Of a stretch of DNA of 64,000 nucleotides, positions 46,701-57,774 are shown in pieces (the stretch's first letter is position 1; each line of letters opens with the position of its first letter). The notes beneath the pieces were generated by a model. That model was not told the origin of the DNA and ran no database searches. It saw only the letters and a program-made list of their open reading frames with translations. This DNA is from Actinostola sp. cb2023 (lineage: Eukaryota > Cnidaria > Anthozoa > Actiniaria > Actinostolidae). A program made the translations under genes and the position numbers. The stretch is from NCBI GenBank assembly GCA_033675265.1, contig JAUJYZ010000379.1, forward strand, positions 1-64,000, given 5' to 3'.

Positions 46701-49314
46701 ATGGATCCTCTTGTGTACTACCTTGCACCAGTTGTCTTGGTCGTAATTGTATGGTTATTTTACCTGCTCAATCATGATATTAAAGTGTCTGGTCTTCAGA
46801 ACAAGTGTGTAGTGATCACTGGATGTGATACTGGTTTTGGTCATCAATTAGCGATGACTTTAGATGCCTTGGGTGTTCGTGTGTTTGCTGGCTGTTTGAC
46901 GGAGAAAGGACAACACGAATTACAAGACAAATGCTCTCACAGACTCCAAACTATCAGAATGGATGTCACCAAGTCAGAAGATATTCAGAGGTGTTTTGAG
47001 CGTGTGAAATGCTTTCTGGAGACTGTGGATAACACAGGTATTTAAATAAGACTTATAGTCCAGGACAGAGGCGTGTCAATGTCAATGATCACCGCCGGTA
47101 CTCCAATAGAGTCGTTTTCGTATGAGTGGGAAGTAGTTACGGTACGGTTCGTGTCGTGCAGTGACCGTATCGCGCCATCATCGTGCGGTATCCAAGCATT
47201 CTGATTGGTTGAGAAATGATTTCGCGCGCTGTGATTGGTTGAATACAATGTCTTCGATTCCGTGTGCCGCAGCGTGGCCTGCAGAATATTCCAATATTCT
47301 CATCATTGTTTAATACTTACAAGATCTAAAAGTGATTTCCTATTTTAGAGTGAAACATGACCCATTCTGTAGTACCCCCTACCCCCCCCCCCCCCCCCCT
47401 CAATACAGATACCCCCCTCTAGAGTGAGTCATACATATATAATTAAATAAATAAATTTATATTCGGTTGATGAGCAAATCGCATGACATGATTAGGAGCA
47501 CAAGAATGTAGTATATATAGAGGGGTAGGAAGGGGGCATGGTGTATAGGATACCCCTTGGGTAACCCTACTAAAACTTGCAAAAGGTTGATTTCCATAAT
47601 GTATGAGTTGGCTTTTGGATTATATTAATGATTGTATTAACTGTCCGATTATTACTTTTCTTTTGCCTTTTCATAGTTCTCTGGGCTGTTGTTAATAACG
47701 CTGGTATCGACATCCCAGGACTAGTAGACTGGAGTTCTGTTCAGGATATGAAGAAAGTCTTTGATGTTAATGTGTGGGGTATGCTCAATGTCACCAAGGC
47801 GTTCTTACCGCTACTGAAGAAGAGTAAAGGTCGAATTGTTAATGTTGCTAGTGCTGCAGGGAAAGTTGCTGTTGGAGGTATTGTCATTCAAAACCATTTC
47901 TTCTTTTCAACTTCTATCTTTCCTATTCCAGTATTCTTTTCCATTTTATGCTGCATTTCTCATTCTGTTGTTTTCAATTCACACAAATCCCACTAGGTGC
48001 AGGCGCCTACTCAGCATCAAAGTATTCAGTACAATGTTACTCTGATGTGCTGCGGCAAGAGCTTAGACATTTTGGCATAACTGTCCACATTATTGACCCT
48101 GGCTTCTTCAAAACTAAGATGACAGACAGCAGAGTAAAAGTGCAAGCCATTGAACGAGTGTGGAACAATCTCAGTCAAGAAACAAGAGAAGAGTACGGAC
48201 AAGAATACTTTGATGAAGGTACATGTACATGGATATTCTTAAAGACCCTTCATTTTGTGCATGTTTCTGAATATATTAAACATTGTAATTATAATAATTT
48301 AATATTTATATTGCGCGTGTTACATAGGGAGATGCTCACACGCGCATTACAAGGTATTGCACTAATTACAATAACAATATACTAATTACTAATAATATAA
48401 TAAATCTAATAAAAAGAATATAAATAATAGCATAGTAAATTATAATACCAAGGAGCAAAATGCTTTCCTAAAAAAACAAGTTTTAAGCATTTTCTTAAAT
48501 TAATTAGGATTCATTGTTATCATCATCATCATCAACATCATCAACAGTACTAGTATGATATAATAAATTCATCATCAGTGTCAGATGATTAGTATTACAT
48601 CACTATCATGACCATCATCACCAACTGGTAGCCATCACTGGAGCAACGATGGCACAGTTGGTTAGTGTGCAGCAGGGCCGTACACAGCACAGGGGCAGGG
48701 GGGCAGGGGTGGGGGCAGTTGCCCCCCTAGCAAGGCAAAAAAGATACCAAAAAGTACTGCTGAGAACTGTACTATTTTATTTATTTATTTGCTGTAAAAT
48801 TCCCCCTTGAATTTTGGGTTATGTACGGCCCTGCGCGGCCTTCGGTGCGAGAGGTCCCAAGTTCGATTCCCAGTGACCCCACATCCTTGTTTCGACTTCT
48901 TTCCTTTCCGTGTAGCTTTAATTAGCTTTAAATACCGTAAAACAGAGCACTGATGGAAAGAGGGGGGTATATTGAGTGCACCATCGGCTTCCTGGAAGAT
49001 TAGTCTCCGGCTAAAGGAACTACCGACGTTAAACAAGGTCCTTTACCTTTACCTTTTTTTATTGTGGTCTTATTTTATTATTTCTCTGATTGACAGTTGT
49101 TGACCGGCTGGTAAACATGTTGCAGTTTTGTCAGGACATAACACCAGTCATCCAAGCCATGGAACATGCCGTCACCTCAGCCCATCCTAAGCTACGATAC
49201 ATAGTTGGGTGGGACCATAAGCTACTGTGGCGATGGTTAGCATTCCTACCTTCTGGCTTACAAGATTTTGTTTTTAAATATTTTTCTCCAGTTCCGAAGG
49301 CTGCTGTCAGCTGA
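46701..49314 (+). CDS. SDR9C-type short-chain dehydrogenase, copy A
   Basis: Exons 46701-47037, 47677-47877, 47997-48218 and 49097-49314 give 325 codons plus stop, all GT-AG and in phase. Residues 6-23 are a hydrophobic anchor. The NAD(P)-binding motif is TGCDTGFG (40-47), NNAG is at 119-122, and the catalytic triad is Ser171 (VNVASAAG), Tyr184 and Lys188 (YSASK). Length, membrane anchor and the C-terminal HPKLRYIVGWDHKLLWRWLAFLP stretch fit the RDH/17-beta-HSD6 group (SDR9C), ER-bound enzymes acting on retinol or steroids; BDH1-like activity cannot be excluded. Intron 3 contains a SINE with a MITE inserted in it. AATAAA is near 49411. It is the first of three tandem copies. Confidence 0.9.
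47106..47275. mobile_element. MITE, ATAGAGTC family, right-truncated (SDR A intron 1)
   Basis: ATAGAGTCGTTTTCGTATGAG then the GGTACGGTTCGTG and TTGGTTGAGAAATGATTT core; the mirrored end is missing. Confidence 0.65.
48295..48365. repeat. dispersed repeat tail (SDR A intron 3)
   Basis: AATATTTATATTGCGCGTG and CACACGCGCATTACAAGG, shared with 25445-25525. Confidence 0.6.
48640..49058 (+). repeat. tRNA-derived SINE interrupted by a MITE (SDR A intron 3)
   Basis: GATGGCACAGTTGGTTAGTG (box A) is separated by the 161-bp insert from GAGGTCCCAAGTTCGATTCCC (box B, read in two parts). The body CATCCTTGTTTCGACTTC, GCACTGATGGAA and GTGCACCATCGGC matches the minus-strand copy at 9690-9890. Confidence 0.75.
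48673..48833. mobile_element. MITE, CAGGGCCGTACA family, nested in SINE
   Basis: Ends CAGGGCCGTACACAGCAC and TTATGTACGGCCCTG. The interior GTTGCCCCCCTAGCAAGGC and AAGATACCAAAAAGTACTG is shared with the copy at 55274-55437. No clean target duplication was found. Confidence 0.75.
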
Positions 49315-49813
49315 TGGGATACATTCTCGTTATAGCAGTCACCCTTAGTTTCCTGGTCTGTTTTCGGTGTCAGTAATAATGAGAGTCCATAATAGCAATA
49401 ATTTTTTTCAATAAATCATTTTGTAACTCATGTGAGGTATCTGCAACACCAATAGCCTTAGTACTCAAAACAATATTATATTTTTCTGCTGGAGAAATAT
49501 TTTCATACATGCAAACATAATTTATGTATTCCAAAGAGTGTGATTAATTTGTAAAGAGAAATGTGAAAGATTAAAAAAATTCTGACATTTTTCCACTCTA
49601 TCACTCTCTGTTTTCTGCTAGTATTTTTACACTTTTTGTTGTAATGATATTTTTCTTGACTAACAACATCAATAATAATAATAATAATAATATTCATGAA
49701 AAAAATCCTCGATTCTGATTGGCTTAGAGCAGTGCAGTTGAAAATGCAGTGCAAATTACCTTTAATATGCACTGCAGTGCAAATTACTTTTTTTTTCATG
49801 AATATTATTAATT
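49315..49813. other. gene-free interval with (AAT)n
   Basis: 3' flank of SDR A, then an (AAT)n tract near 49670-49692 and a CAGTGCAAATTAC repeat near 49747 and 49783. No gene. Confidence 0.5.
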
Positions 49814-49980
49814 GGTAATCATACGATTTCTCGTTCAATTTGGAATAATTTGCACTCGTGTGTTTTTCAAAGAGCTCAAATTTCACTCGCCCTACGGGCT
49901 CATGCAATTTTGATACTCTTTGAAAAACACACTTGTGCAAATTATTTCCAAATTGAACTCGAAACCGTATGATTACCTCC
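49814..49980. mobile_element. foldback MITE, GGTAATCATACG family
   Basis: GGTAATCATACGATTTC on the left and CGTATGATTACC on the right. Arms include TTTGCACTCGTGTGTTTTTC and its mirror, with the loop at GCCCTACGGGC. Same family as 6345-6500. Confidence 0.8.
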
Positions 49981-50668
49981 ACTAATAATAATAATAATAT
50001 TGTTTGTAATAGAAAAAAATAAAATACTTCCCCTGCCTGAATTTTTTTAGACCTTTTAATTTAATATTTTCTATTCTTTCAAGCAGCCGTGCTAAGTGTC
50101 GTCGCGCAACGCTCTCTCCCCTCAGACACGTGTGTAATGACGTGTAGTCGTGTAGTTGCCATGACGTGAGCTGAGAAATTGGGCTACCTCGGCTACCTGT
50201 GGAGTCTGGACCACAGAGTTGGGTTCCCTGTGGTACAAGATGGACCCTCTTGTGTACTACCTTGCACCAGTTGTCTTGGTCGTAATTGTATGGTTTATTT
50301 TACCTGCTCAATCATGATATTAAAGTGCCTGGTCTTCAGAACAAGTGTGTAGTGATCACTGGATGTGATACTGGTTTTGGTCATCAATTAGCGATGACTT
50401 TAGATGCCTTGGGTGTTCGTGTGTTTGCTGGCTGTTTGACGGAGAAAGGACAACACGAATTACAAGACAAATGCTCTCACAGACTCCAAACTATCAGAAT
50501 GGATGTCACCAAGTCAGAAGATATTCAGAGGTGTTTTGAGCGTGTGAAATGCTTTCTGGAGACTGTGGATAACACAGGTATTTATTTCGTGACTGATCAG
50601 TGATGGAGGTGTCAGTCACCGTGTGGCTTACGTGGGCGGGCACCTATGAAATATTATGATCATTAGTA

Positions 50669-51002
50669 TACCGTAATAATTCGAATAATCGCCTTCCTTC
50701 AAATAAGTACTCCCATCCAAATATGTCCCCCCCCCCCCCCTTGATAAGTGTGCCCCTCCCTGGTCCTCCCCTCCCCCGAAAAAATATGTCATTGATAGAA
50801 CAATGAGCAAGTATAAACGTGGTAATCAAAATAAACGATCCAGCTCCATTCCAGTTTTTGTTAATAAAGTTCTGTTGTATCGACTCGGATTTTACTGATT
50901 TTGGTATTTTCCAAAAATTAAATGAGCACCCCTCGACCGCCCCCTCCCTACTAAGCGCCCCCTCGACCCCCCAAAAACTTGAATAAGCGCCCCATTACGG
51001 TA
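50669..51002. mobile_element. pogo-like MITE with AATAAGCGCCCC units (SDR B intron 1)
   Basis: TACCGTAATAATTCGAATAA and GAATAAGCGCCCCATTACGGTA (as shorter mirrored segments) bound the element. C runs and ACTAAGCGCCCC repeats are inside. Relative of 31750-32375. Confidence 0.7.
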
Positions 51003-52110
51003 GGTATGGTTTCAGTTTGATGAGTGCATGTGGGGGGTTGGGGTGCTACTCTACATATGGACTGTATGGGGATGGCGTTATATATTAGCACTTTGCCTTG
51101 AATAAGGTACAGAATATTCAAATATGATTTTTCTCTAGAACTGTGAGTGAGGCATTAATATATTTTTCAAATCCAATAATACATAATTCTTTTGTCTCTA
51201 TATAGTTATATGGGGTGTAGTTAACAATGCTGGTATTGGCCAAGTTGGACTAGCAGAGTGGGTTTCTATTCAGGATGTGAAGAAAGTCTTTGATGTTAAT
51301 GTGTGGGGTATGCTCAATGTCACCAAGACATTCTTACCGCTACTGAAGAAGAGTAAAGGTCGAATTGTTAATGTTGCTAGTGCTGCAGGGAAACTTGCTA
51401 CTGCAGGTTTGTCATTTGAAACATTTGGATTTCCTCTTATCAACTTCTATCTTTCCTTTCCCAGTTTTCTTCTTCTCAGTTTCTTTTAAATTTTTCTGCA
51501 TTCAATTTATTTTATGTTTCATTCCTCAATGTTTATTTCCCACAAATCATAGGTGGAGGTGCCTACTCAGCGTCAAAGTATTCAGTACAGAGTTACTCTG
51601 ATGTACTGCGTCGTGAGCTACAACATTTTGGAGTAACCGTTCACATTATCGAACCTGGCTTCTTCAAAACTCAAATAACAGACACTAGAAGAAGAGTGCA
51701 AAGCATTGAACGAGTATGGAACAATCTTAGTCAAGAAATGAGGGAAGAGTACGGCCAAGAATACTTTGATCAATGTATGTAGACATAGACAAGGAACCTG
51801 GAATTTTCCAAATTATGTTATCTGATAATTTTATCAGATAGTGATTTCACTAAGCCTGTGAAATAGCCTGTGAAAGTCCACACAGAACAAAAGAAAACAG
51901 CAATGCAATATTAGCTGGTATTACGTTTTACTATATATTCTTTCACGGGTAAAGTATATTCACTCTAATATATGTAGTAATTATTAGTTTCATCATCATA
52001 ATTATTGCCATCACAACCACCATTATCTAACTCTTAGTTTTACCTGAGATGAGGGTTAGGGTTTCATATTCATATTTCGGCCCTGCCCATACATGTTCGT
52101 TTTTTCAGAC

Positions 52111-53292
52111 AACAAGACGCTCAATGAGCGTACACTCGGGCTTATGAAAAGGACAATGTCAGTTGCGTGAGGAGAGACCTGACAATGACTGACAGTTGCG
52201 TGACGAGGGAGACTATATGTCTGCCAGATGAAGGGCTATACGATCTCGATTTACGAACTATTGACCTTGCTTGCCGGCTTAAATGCTTTGATGTAGTTTT
52301 GAAGTACGATTTTTACGATTCCTTTTCCTTCTGAATTTTTCAAACGTGGAATAAAATAAACATCCATCATGAGTTACTGAAAATAACTCGACTGGCTCGA
52401 CTGTTTGCATGACTTCTGTACATATAGCTTTCTGTCAATAGATGGAGTTATACATGACCGGCGTTGGTCGTGAGTTTAATTATAACAAGAGTCCGCGGAG
52501 ATCTTTATCTATGAGTCAGACACAATTCTCCCTCGTCATTGAGCGTCTTCTTCTGTAATAGATCCCTAAAATCTAAGGACGTTTTGATTTCGATTGTATT
52601 TTTGCCGTTCACTGACCTGTTTTGAGCGTGGAAATTCGGTTTTAAATCAACGGTTCTAAATTTAGGTCGCCTAATAGATGTATGACTCAGATAAGGATCA
52701 CTTTACAACTGTCATCTTACTGAAAAGAACACGAATTTTTCAAACGTGGAATAAAATAAACATCCATCGTGAGTTACTGAAAATAACTCGACTGGTTCGA
52801 TTGTTTGCATGACTTCTGTACATATAGCTTTCTGTCAATAGATGTTGTTACATCGCTGGTCGTGAGTTTAATTATAAATACTCAAGGACATAACTGTACA
52901 CGTAATATTACAATTAAGCAACAAACATCGCATAGCGAGGTCATGTTCATTTGCTTTTCAATTCATTTTTGGATATGAGTTCGAGTTCGTGGAAAGGCGT
53001 TATAGAACAGCCGATAAAACACGGGCTTTAAACAGGCTCATTTCACAGACAAAAGCATACGGCTATTCGTGTGGGCCCACTCTGAAAGATGTCGATTTTA
53101 CTGATATACTGTAAAGTTCACAGTACTGAAATTGCAAGGAAAGCATGTTCTATCGAGCTCGAGTCATGCAACGACGAGCAACCCAAAACTGTTTCAATCG
53201 CACTGAAAATCGCACTATAAGATATCTATATTTAGTTCAAATAGGTTACATTTCATTTAGAAGCCCGACTTCACGCTAGAAGAGCGTCTAGT
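52111..53292. mobile_element. TIR element, AGACGCTC family (SDR B intron 3)
   Basis: Left end AACAAGACGCTCAATGAGCG then ACTCGGGCTT; right end AAGCCCGACTTCACGCTAG then AAGAGCGTCTAGTT, mirrored. The 60-base block CGTGGAATAAAATAAACATCC...GTTTGCATGACTTC occurs twice (52347 and 52746), so the interior is partly duplicated. No transposase ORF. Confidence 0.7.
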
Positions 53293-53508
53293 TATAACTA
53301 GAATCCTGACCTTTAATAGCTTGAAGATCTACAGCTGCTTTCAAAACTAAGATTCAAATCTACTTGAGTCCTGTGTGTCGTTTGTTTTCGCAATTCCCTT
53401 ATCTGCTGAGTAATCTTGAAACTCGATACGATTAAATACGTCGCATACTTTCGTCATTCTTTAGCCGAAGAAAAAAACTACGACTACTACTACTACCGAA
53501 AAACGCAT

Positions 53509-53547
53509 TTTATAACTCGGGCTTCCTTCGGAAGGGCCCGAGTAATA
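53509..53547. repeat. dispersed hairpin motif, copy 3
   Basis: ACTCGGGCTTCCTTCGGAAG then GGCCCGAGTAATAA. Confidence 0.55.
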
Positions 53548-53582
53548 ACTTGACACACATGCAATAGCCATCACTTATCTAA

Positions 53583-53807
53583 GGGTGCGTTCGATTGACC
53601 TTATTCCAGAATAGGAATAGACGAAATAACATCCCTAAATCGCTGTCACGCAGCTACTGTTCACTGTGAAATGAAACAATTCCTTGTTGTGTCATAATAA
53701 AGTTACAAGGAACAGTTTGGAATTTTAAATGTGCTAAAATAAAAGCATCCAAGTGTTTATTCCGTGCGTGTATTCCTATTCTGGAATAGGGTCAATCGAA
53801 CGCACCC
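53583..53807. mobile_element. PIF/Harbinger-like MITE
   Basis: GGGTGCGTTCGATTGACC and GGTCAATCGAACGCACCC are perfect inverted ends, flanked by TAA on both sides (53580-53582, 53808-53810). This is the 3-bp duplication typical of PIF/Harbinger. It lies just upstream of SDR B exon 4. Confidence 0.85.
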
Positions 53808-54501
53808 TAAGTGACATGGATGTATTCTCTCTTCAACAGTTACACGGTTTCTAAATGTATCAAAGCTCTGCAGTCAGGACATCACACCTGTCATCCAAGC
53901 CATGGAACATGCCCTCACCTCCACCCGTCCTAAGCTACGATACATAGTCGGATGGGACAACTGGCTGTTATATAGCTGGCTTGCACTCCTCCCCTCTGGG
54001 GTACAAGATTGTTTCCTTGGACTTCTTACAGCTCTGAGACGGAAGCTCACCACAAACTAATGCACGATACCTGCATGCTAGTATTACATAATGCTGATTG
54101 TCAAGTTTATTATTTTTCTTGCAACATACAATGATTGATAAAATTTGGAATATGAAACTCTTTTATCCAACTAAACTCAAGTGAAATTAAGTCATGAGAG
54201 CCATGTGGCATGTACGGGACCGTGAAAGGTGATAGGCAAAAGGCGATTGTCACAAAAGGTGATGGGAGATATGTCATTGATGCGAGCAAAGCGACACTAA
54301 TCTTGACAGAGTCTCTGTGTACGTGTGGATGTGTTTTCTCGGGCATTAACTCTTGTGAATCTAAATGATTTTCTGAACATACTGTACGTAAGATCAGCGG
54401 CAGTCCCTAATTTGTTACGTTGTTTCATTCGTTGTTTAGCTTGCATTTGATTGGCGATTTGCGACCGTGCGATGGAAAAAGAAAAGAATCGGCAATTTAT
54501 A

Positions 54502-54536
54502 ACTCGGGCATTCCACAGGAAGCCCGAGTAATAATG
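54502..54536. repeat. dispersed hairpin motif, copy 4
   Basis: ACTCGGGCATTCC, ACA, GGAAGCCCGAGT then AATAATG. Confidence 0.55.
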
Positions 54537-54639
54537 CATATCTTCGAGTGTTAAGAAATATATCTCACGAGTGAGCGCAACAAACAAGTGAGAGATTTTC
54601 AATTGCTTGATTTCATTAAACGTCACTTCCGGTCTCGTG

Positions 54640-55145
54640 AGGAATTTTCATCAGCTGAATTGCACCTTTTCAAAAGAATACTCTCTGCTTGGTAGCACAT
54701 GGAGGGCAGTGTTTGCCCGTCATTTGAAGCATAGTTAGTAGAGGGAATTGGGTTAGGAAGCCTTTTGTTATATTTCTTTGTTCTAGTCCTAATGTCATTA
54801 TGATGTTGAACGGGTCCTGACCGTGCACAATGTTTCTTCAAATTCATTAGAAAATGGCTAAACGACTGAACCCAAATGTTCTCTATTGGATTATTTATTT
54901 AAATATTGTAATATATTTAATTTTGAATTGGAATATATCGCACAATCAGCCAAAAGAAACGTTTGGGTTCAGTTGCTCAACCATAGCAAATTAAGGCAAA
55001 ACAATGACAAAACAAAAGATTTGTGTACGGTCACGGTTGAAAAAAACCAACAAAAACATAAACGGTTTCCCAACCAGTCCCCTCTACTAACTATGTTTGA
55101 AGCAAATAATGAGATTCAAGGACTTTTAACAGCTGACTGAAAGCA
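54640..55145. repeat. large imperfect inverted repeat
   Basis: The left arm (54640-54870) and right arm (54940-55145) are complementary in order: CAGCTGA, TTTGAAGCATAGTTAGTAGAGG, GACCGTGCACAA and GAACCCAAA all have mirrored partners. Arms have diverged by substitutions and small gaps. Small ORFs lie on either arm but no domain was seen. Confidence 0.6.
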
Positions 55146-55273
55146 TAATAACTGGGCACTTATATAGCGCATTTCACCGAAGTCTCAAGTAACTGACTGG
55201 TTTACATCGTTTTCCAGAAAACGCTCAATGTTTAATTTATTCATAAAAACTTACCACATAAAAACGGTCATTC

Positions 55274-55437
55274 CAGGGCCGTACACAACACGGGCAGGGG
55301 ACAGTTGCCTCCTAGCAAGGCGAAAAAGATACCAAAAAGTACTGAGGACTGTACTGTCTTTATTTATTTTTTGCTCTTAAATACGTACTAATCCCCCCCC
55401 CCCCCCCCCATGCACCCCCTTGAATTCAAGTACGGTA
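55274..55437. mobile_element. MITE, CAGGGCCGTACA family, right end decayed
   Basis: CAGGGCCGTACACAACAC then GTTGCCTCCTAGCAAGGC and AAGATACCAAAAAGTACTG, as in 48673-48833. A C run of about 17 bases is near the right side and the terminal mirror is reduced to CAAGTACGG. Confidence 0.65.
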
Positions 55438-55607
55438 TATCATCACCGTTACGTATTACGGTATCTTTGGGAGAAGGGGGGATAAGGGGGCTTTAATAAA
55501 AATTGTGCTTCAAAATGGAAGATTTCCGATATTTCAAGGATTTTTAAAAATTGTACGCACGTGCGTATATGCAAGCTAACGCCCCTGCAGCACTCCAGAG
55601 TATATGC

Positions 55608-56046
55608 ACAGGCAGCCCAACCATTGCTTTTGAGGCTACTAAATAATTCAAAAATTTTTTTTTTTTTGATGGGCTTCCTGTGGTAGAGCGCGCGCATTTA
55701 TATATTGGGTTCCCTGTGCTGAGTAATGTCCTATGTTGGGCTTCCTGTGTGCCTCCTGCGGGATGCGCCCGCAGCAAATGTGTATATTTACACAAGGTAT
55801 GAAACTAGGTCACGTGACAAATACGATTTTGACCCTAATTTTGTCAATGTGATGTGAAAATTCAATTTTTCTTCGAATAACTAAACTTTACCGTATTCTC
55901 GAAACACTTTGTAAGTGTCAGTCGTCTAACTTCAACGTATGCTGAGAAACTAATTTTTGAAATTTTGAGCGTCATGGACCGATGTGCGACGCGAGTACAT
56001 GGTGCACTTTTCCGTGAAGTAGTCGGGATTTTGCCTTCGAGAGGAA
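55608..56046. repeat. left long terminal inverted repeat
   Basis: Landmarks inward: TTTTGAGGCTACTAAATAA, TGATGGGCTTCCTGTGG, GCGCGCGCATTTATATA, TTGGGTTCCCTGTGCTGAG, GTATGAAACT, then GAGTACATGGTGCACTTTTC and GTGAAGTAGTCGGGATTTTG near 55995-56036. All have mirrored counterparts in the right repeat. Confidence 0.85.
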
Positions 56047-56071
56047 ATCGGCCAGCGCTCGGTATCTAAAC

Positions 56072-56110
56072 ATGACGTCTTGTTACGTCAGGTTACGTCA
56101 GGTCACGTCA
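56072..56110. promoter_or_regulatory. subterminal ACGTCA cluster, left
   Basis: TGACGTC, TTACGTCAGG twice and TCACGTCA lie within 40 bp just inside the left repeat and about 100 bp before the helicase ATG. A similar cluster sits inside the right repeat. They resemble CRE/ATF half sites and could be promoter elements or binding sites for an element-encoded protein (inference). Confidence 0.4.
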
Positions 56111-56213
56111 TTACTGTATACGCCATTTTGGTGTATGTCACAAGCTAGTAAATACATATACTGTTGAAAGTGTATTATTAAACAAGCCTCATAATTTATC
56201 AAAACAATCAAAA

Positions 56214-57464
56214 ATGACCGAAATAGTTTTAAATGCAGAGCAAAGGAGAGTCTTGGATCGAGTAATGTGTGGCCACAACTTATTTATCAGTGGCAAAGCC
56301 GGTACAGGTAAGACATTCATCGTCAAACACATTGTCAAGTTGATGGAGAAGACGAAGGCCATTGTTGTCACTTGTACAACTGGTATGGCTTGTACGCTTT
56401 ACGAGAACGCTAAGACGTTACATTCATTTGCTGGGCTTCGAAATGGACGAAGGAACATTGATGCGTTGGTCTCGTCGGTCATGAACAACACCGAGTGTTT
56501 GCAAAGATGGCGTTCAACTGAGATATTGATAATCGACGAGATATCTCAGTGTAGCATGAAGACCTGGGAGACCATTCACACGTTAGCCCAGAAAACAAGG
56601 GGAAATAATCTCGTATTTGGAGGTATGCAGGTAATTGGGGTTGGGGATTTTTATCAGTTACCTCCAGTGAAGAACGACATTGACGAAGCGAAATATTGCT
56701 TTGAAAGTGAAGTGTGGAAGGAAGTTTTCCCTCACACTGTGCTTTTGCAAAACGTTTATCGACAAGATGAGACTGAAAGAGAATTTCTGAATGTACTTGG
56801 AGAACTGGCTAGTGGTGAATGTTCTCTAGAGACACTACATTTCATTAATAATCAACTGGCAAGGAAAAGATTAGATGCCAAAGATTTTGGACTGACATTT
56901 GTTCCACATATTTTTTGTAATAATTTTGATGCGAATTATTACAACATGGAGGAGCTACAGAAGCTGCCAGGGGAGATGAAAATATATCAGGCAACAGATA
57001 CGTGCTGTGAATCAGTATTGAAAAAGGTAACCGTGGCAGAGAAATCGCTTGCACTAAAGGAAGGAGCAGAAGTGATGCTCCTGTACAACATCTCTTCAAA
57101 GCTCACTAATGGGACCAGGGGAAGAATTGTGTCTTTGTGTGATGATGCTCCAATTGTAAACTTCTATGAAGTTGGAATTCATTACAAAGTATCAAAAGTT
57201 ACGTGGTTTGCCTACAAACCGGGTAGTGTTGACACCATTATTGGCCAAAGAACCCAATACCCTTTGAAACTGGCATGGGGTATTACAGTGCACAAGAGTC
57301 AGGGTCAAACTTTGAAAGCATGCTGTGTTCACTCTGGAAAAGAGTTTGTTCCTGGACAGCTTTATGTTGCTTGCTCTCGCGTATCTTCAGTGAAAGGATT
57401 GTCAATTGTCAACTTCAATGAAAGGAAGTTAATCTTTGCAAAATTGCACGACCGCGTAGTATGA
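56214..57464 (+). CDS. PIF1-family SF1B DNA helicase encoded by the transposon
   Basis: A single ORF of 416 codons. Helicase motifs in order: Q-like NAEQRRVLD (7-15), Walker A GKAGTGKT (27-34), the TGMA region (57-59), Walker B IIDEIS (106-111), GDFYQLPPV (144-152), a late AWGITVHKSQGQTL-type motif near 353-366 and YVACSRV near 384-390. This is the full PIF1/RecD2-like set, so the enzyme is expected to unwind DNA 5'-3' using ATP. There is no mitochondrial presequence, nuclease or Rep domain, and it is shorter than cellular PIF1 (about 600). It is intronless and flanked by terminal repeats, so it belongs to the transposon. A CAAAATTGCACGAC segment is duplicated across its stop codon (57438 and 57471), so the C-terminus may once have continued into the downstream zinc-knuckle exon. 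Confidence 0.9.
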   Translation: MTEIVLNAEQRRVLDRVMCGHNLFISGKAGTGKTFIVKHIVKLMEKTKAIVVTCTTGMACTLYENAKTLHSFAGLRNGRRNIDALVSSVMNNTECLQRWRSTEILIIDEISQCSMKTWETIHTLAQKTRGNNLVFGGMQVIGVGDFYQLPPVKNDIDEAKYCFESEVWKEVFPHTVLLQNVYRQDETEREFLNVLGELASGECSLETLHFINNQLARKRLDAKDFGLTFVPHIFCNNFDANYYNMEELQKLPGEMKIYQATDTCCESVLKKVTVAEKSLALKEGAEVMLLYNISSKLTNGTRGRIVSLCDDAPIVNFYEVGIHYKVSKVTWFAYKPGSVDTIIGQRTQYPLKLAWGITVHKSQGQTLKACCVHSGKEFVPGQLYVACSRVSSVKGLSIVNFNERKLIFAKLHDRVV

Positions 57465-57594
57465 TTTCAGACCAAAATTGCACGACACGAAGAAATTGAA
57501 GAAGAAATTGAAAACATAATGAATCATGTGACTTTGTTGTAGTCTTCATCTGGACAACCGTTTGAGGATTAATGTATCTCTTTTTCTATTTCAG

Positions 57595-57774
57595 AAAAAA
57601 AAACAGAACATGCTACACATGTAGGGGCTGGGGGCATCTTGCAAGAATTTCCCCACTCGGTCCCCAGCTCCGCCACCAATGGCCAGCAAGGAATTGTTTG
57701 CCATAACTGTAATGGGAGAGGGCACATCAAAAGGATGTGCCCTTCTCCCAGGAAAACACAACAACGAAGATATA
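57595..57774 (+). other. zinc-knuckle (CCHC) sequences downstream of the helicase, possible exon
   Basis: A polypyrimidine acceptor TTTTTCTATTTCAG precedes this stretch, and AG/GTATATT follows it. One frame reads CYTCRGWGHLARIS, a CX2CX4H knuckle lacking the last Cys; another, offset by one base, reads CHNCNGRGHIKRMC, a complete CX2CX4HX4C knuckle. A further acceptor TTATTTTCAG at 57857-57866 is followed by SCRFHKQF and a stop at 57914. The set looks like the 3' exons of a helicase with a nucleic-acid-binding tail, damaged by a one-base shift. How it joins the helicase ORF is unclear. Confidence 0.5.

Larger units (their letters stand above)
50240..54060 (+). pseudogene. SDR9C-type dehydrogenase copy B, exon 1 frameshift
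   Basis: Exons by homology: 50240-50576, 51206-51406, 51553-51774, 53840-54060. The ATG at 50240 matches copies A and C, but about 50 bases later the sequence reads TGGTTTATTTT where A and C read TGGTTATTTT. The extra T sends the frame to an early stop. No in-frame ATG lies between the insertion and the NAD-binding motif, so a normal anchored protein cannot be made from this exon as read. Exons 2-4 are intact, with NNAG, Ser/YSASK and a C-terminus very close to copy C. This is either a young pseudogene or a one-base sequence error. Intron 3 holds a TIR transposon and two MITE-type repeats. Confidence 0.75.

Noticed and set aside
54110..55140. Several 70-109-codon ORFs downstream of SDR copy B
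   Set aside because: They sit on the arms of an inverted repeat, overlap on both strands and show no domain.
56214..57464. Host PIF1 gene
   Set aside because: It is shorter than cellular PIF1, has no N-terminal extension and is enclosed by transposon terminal repeats.
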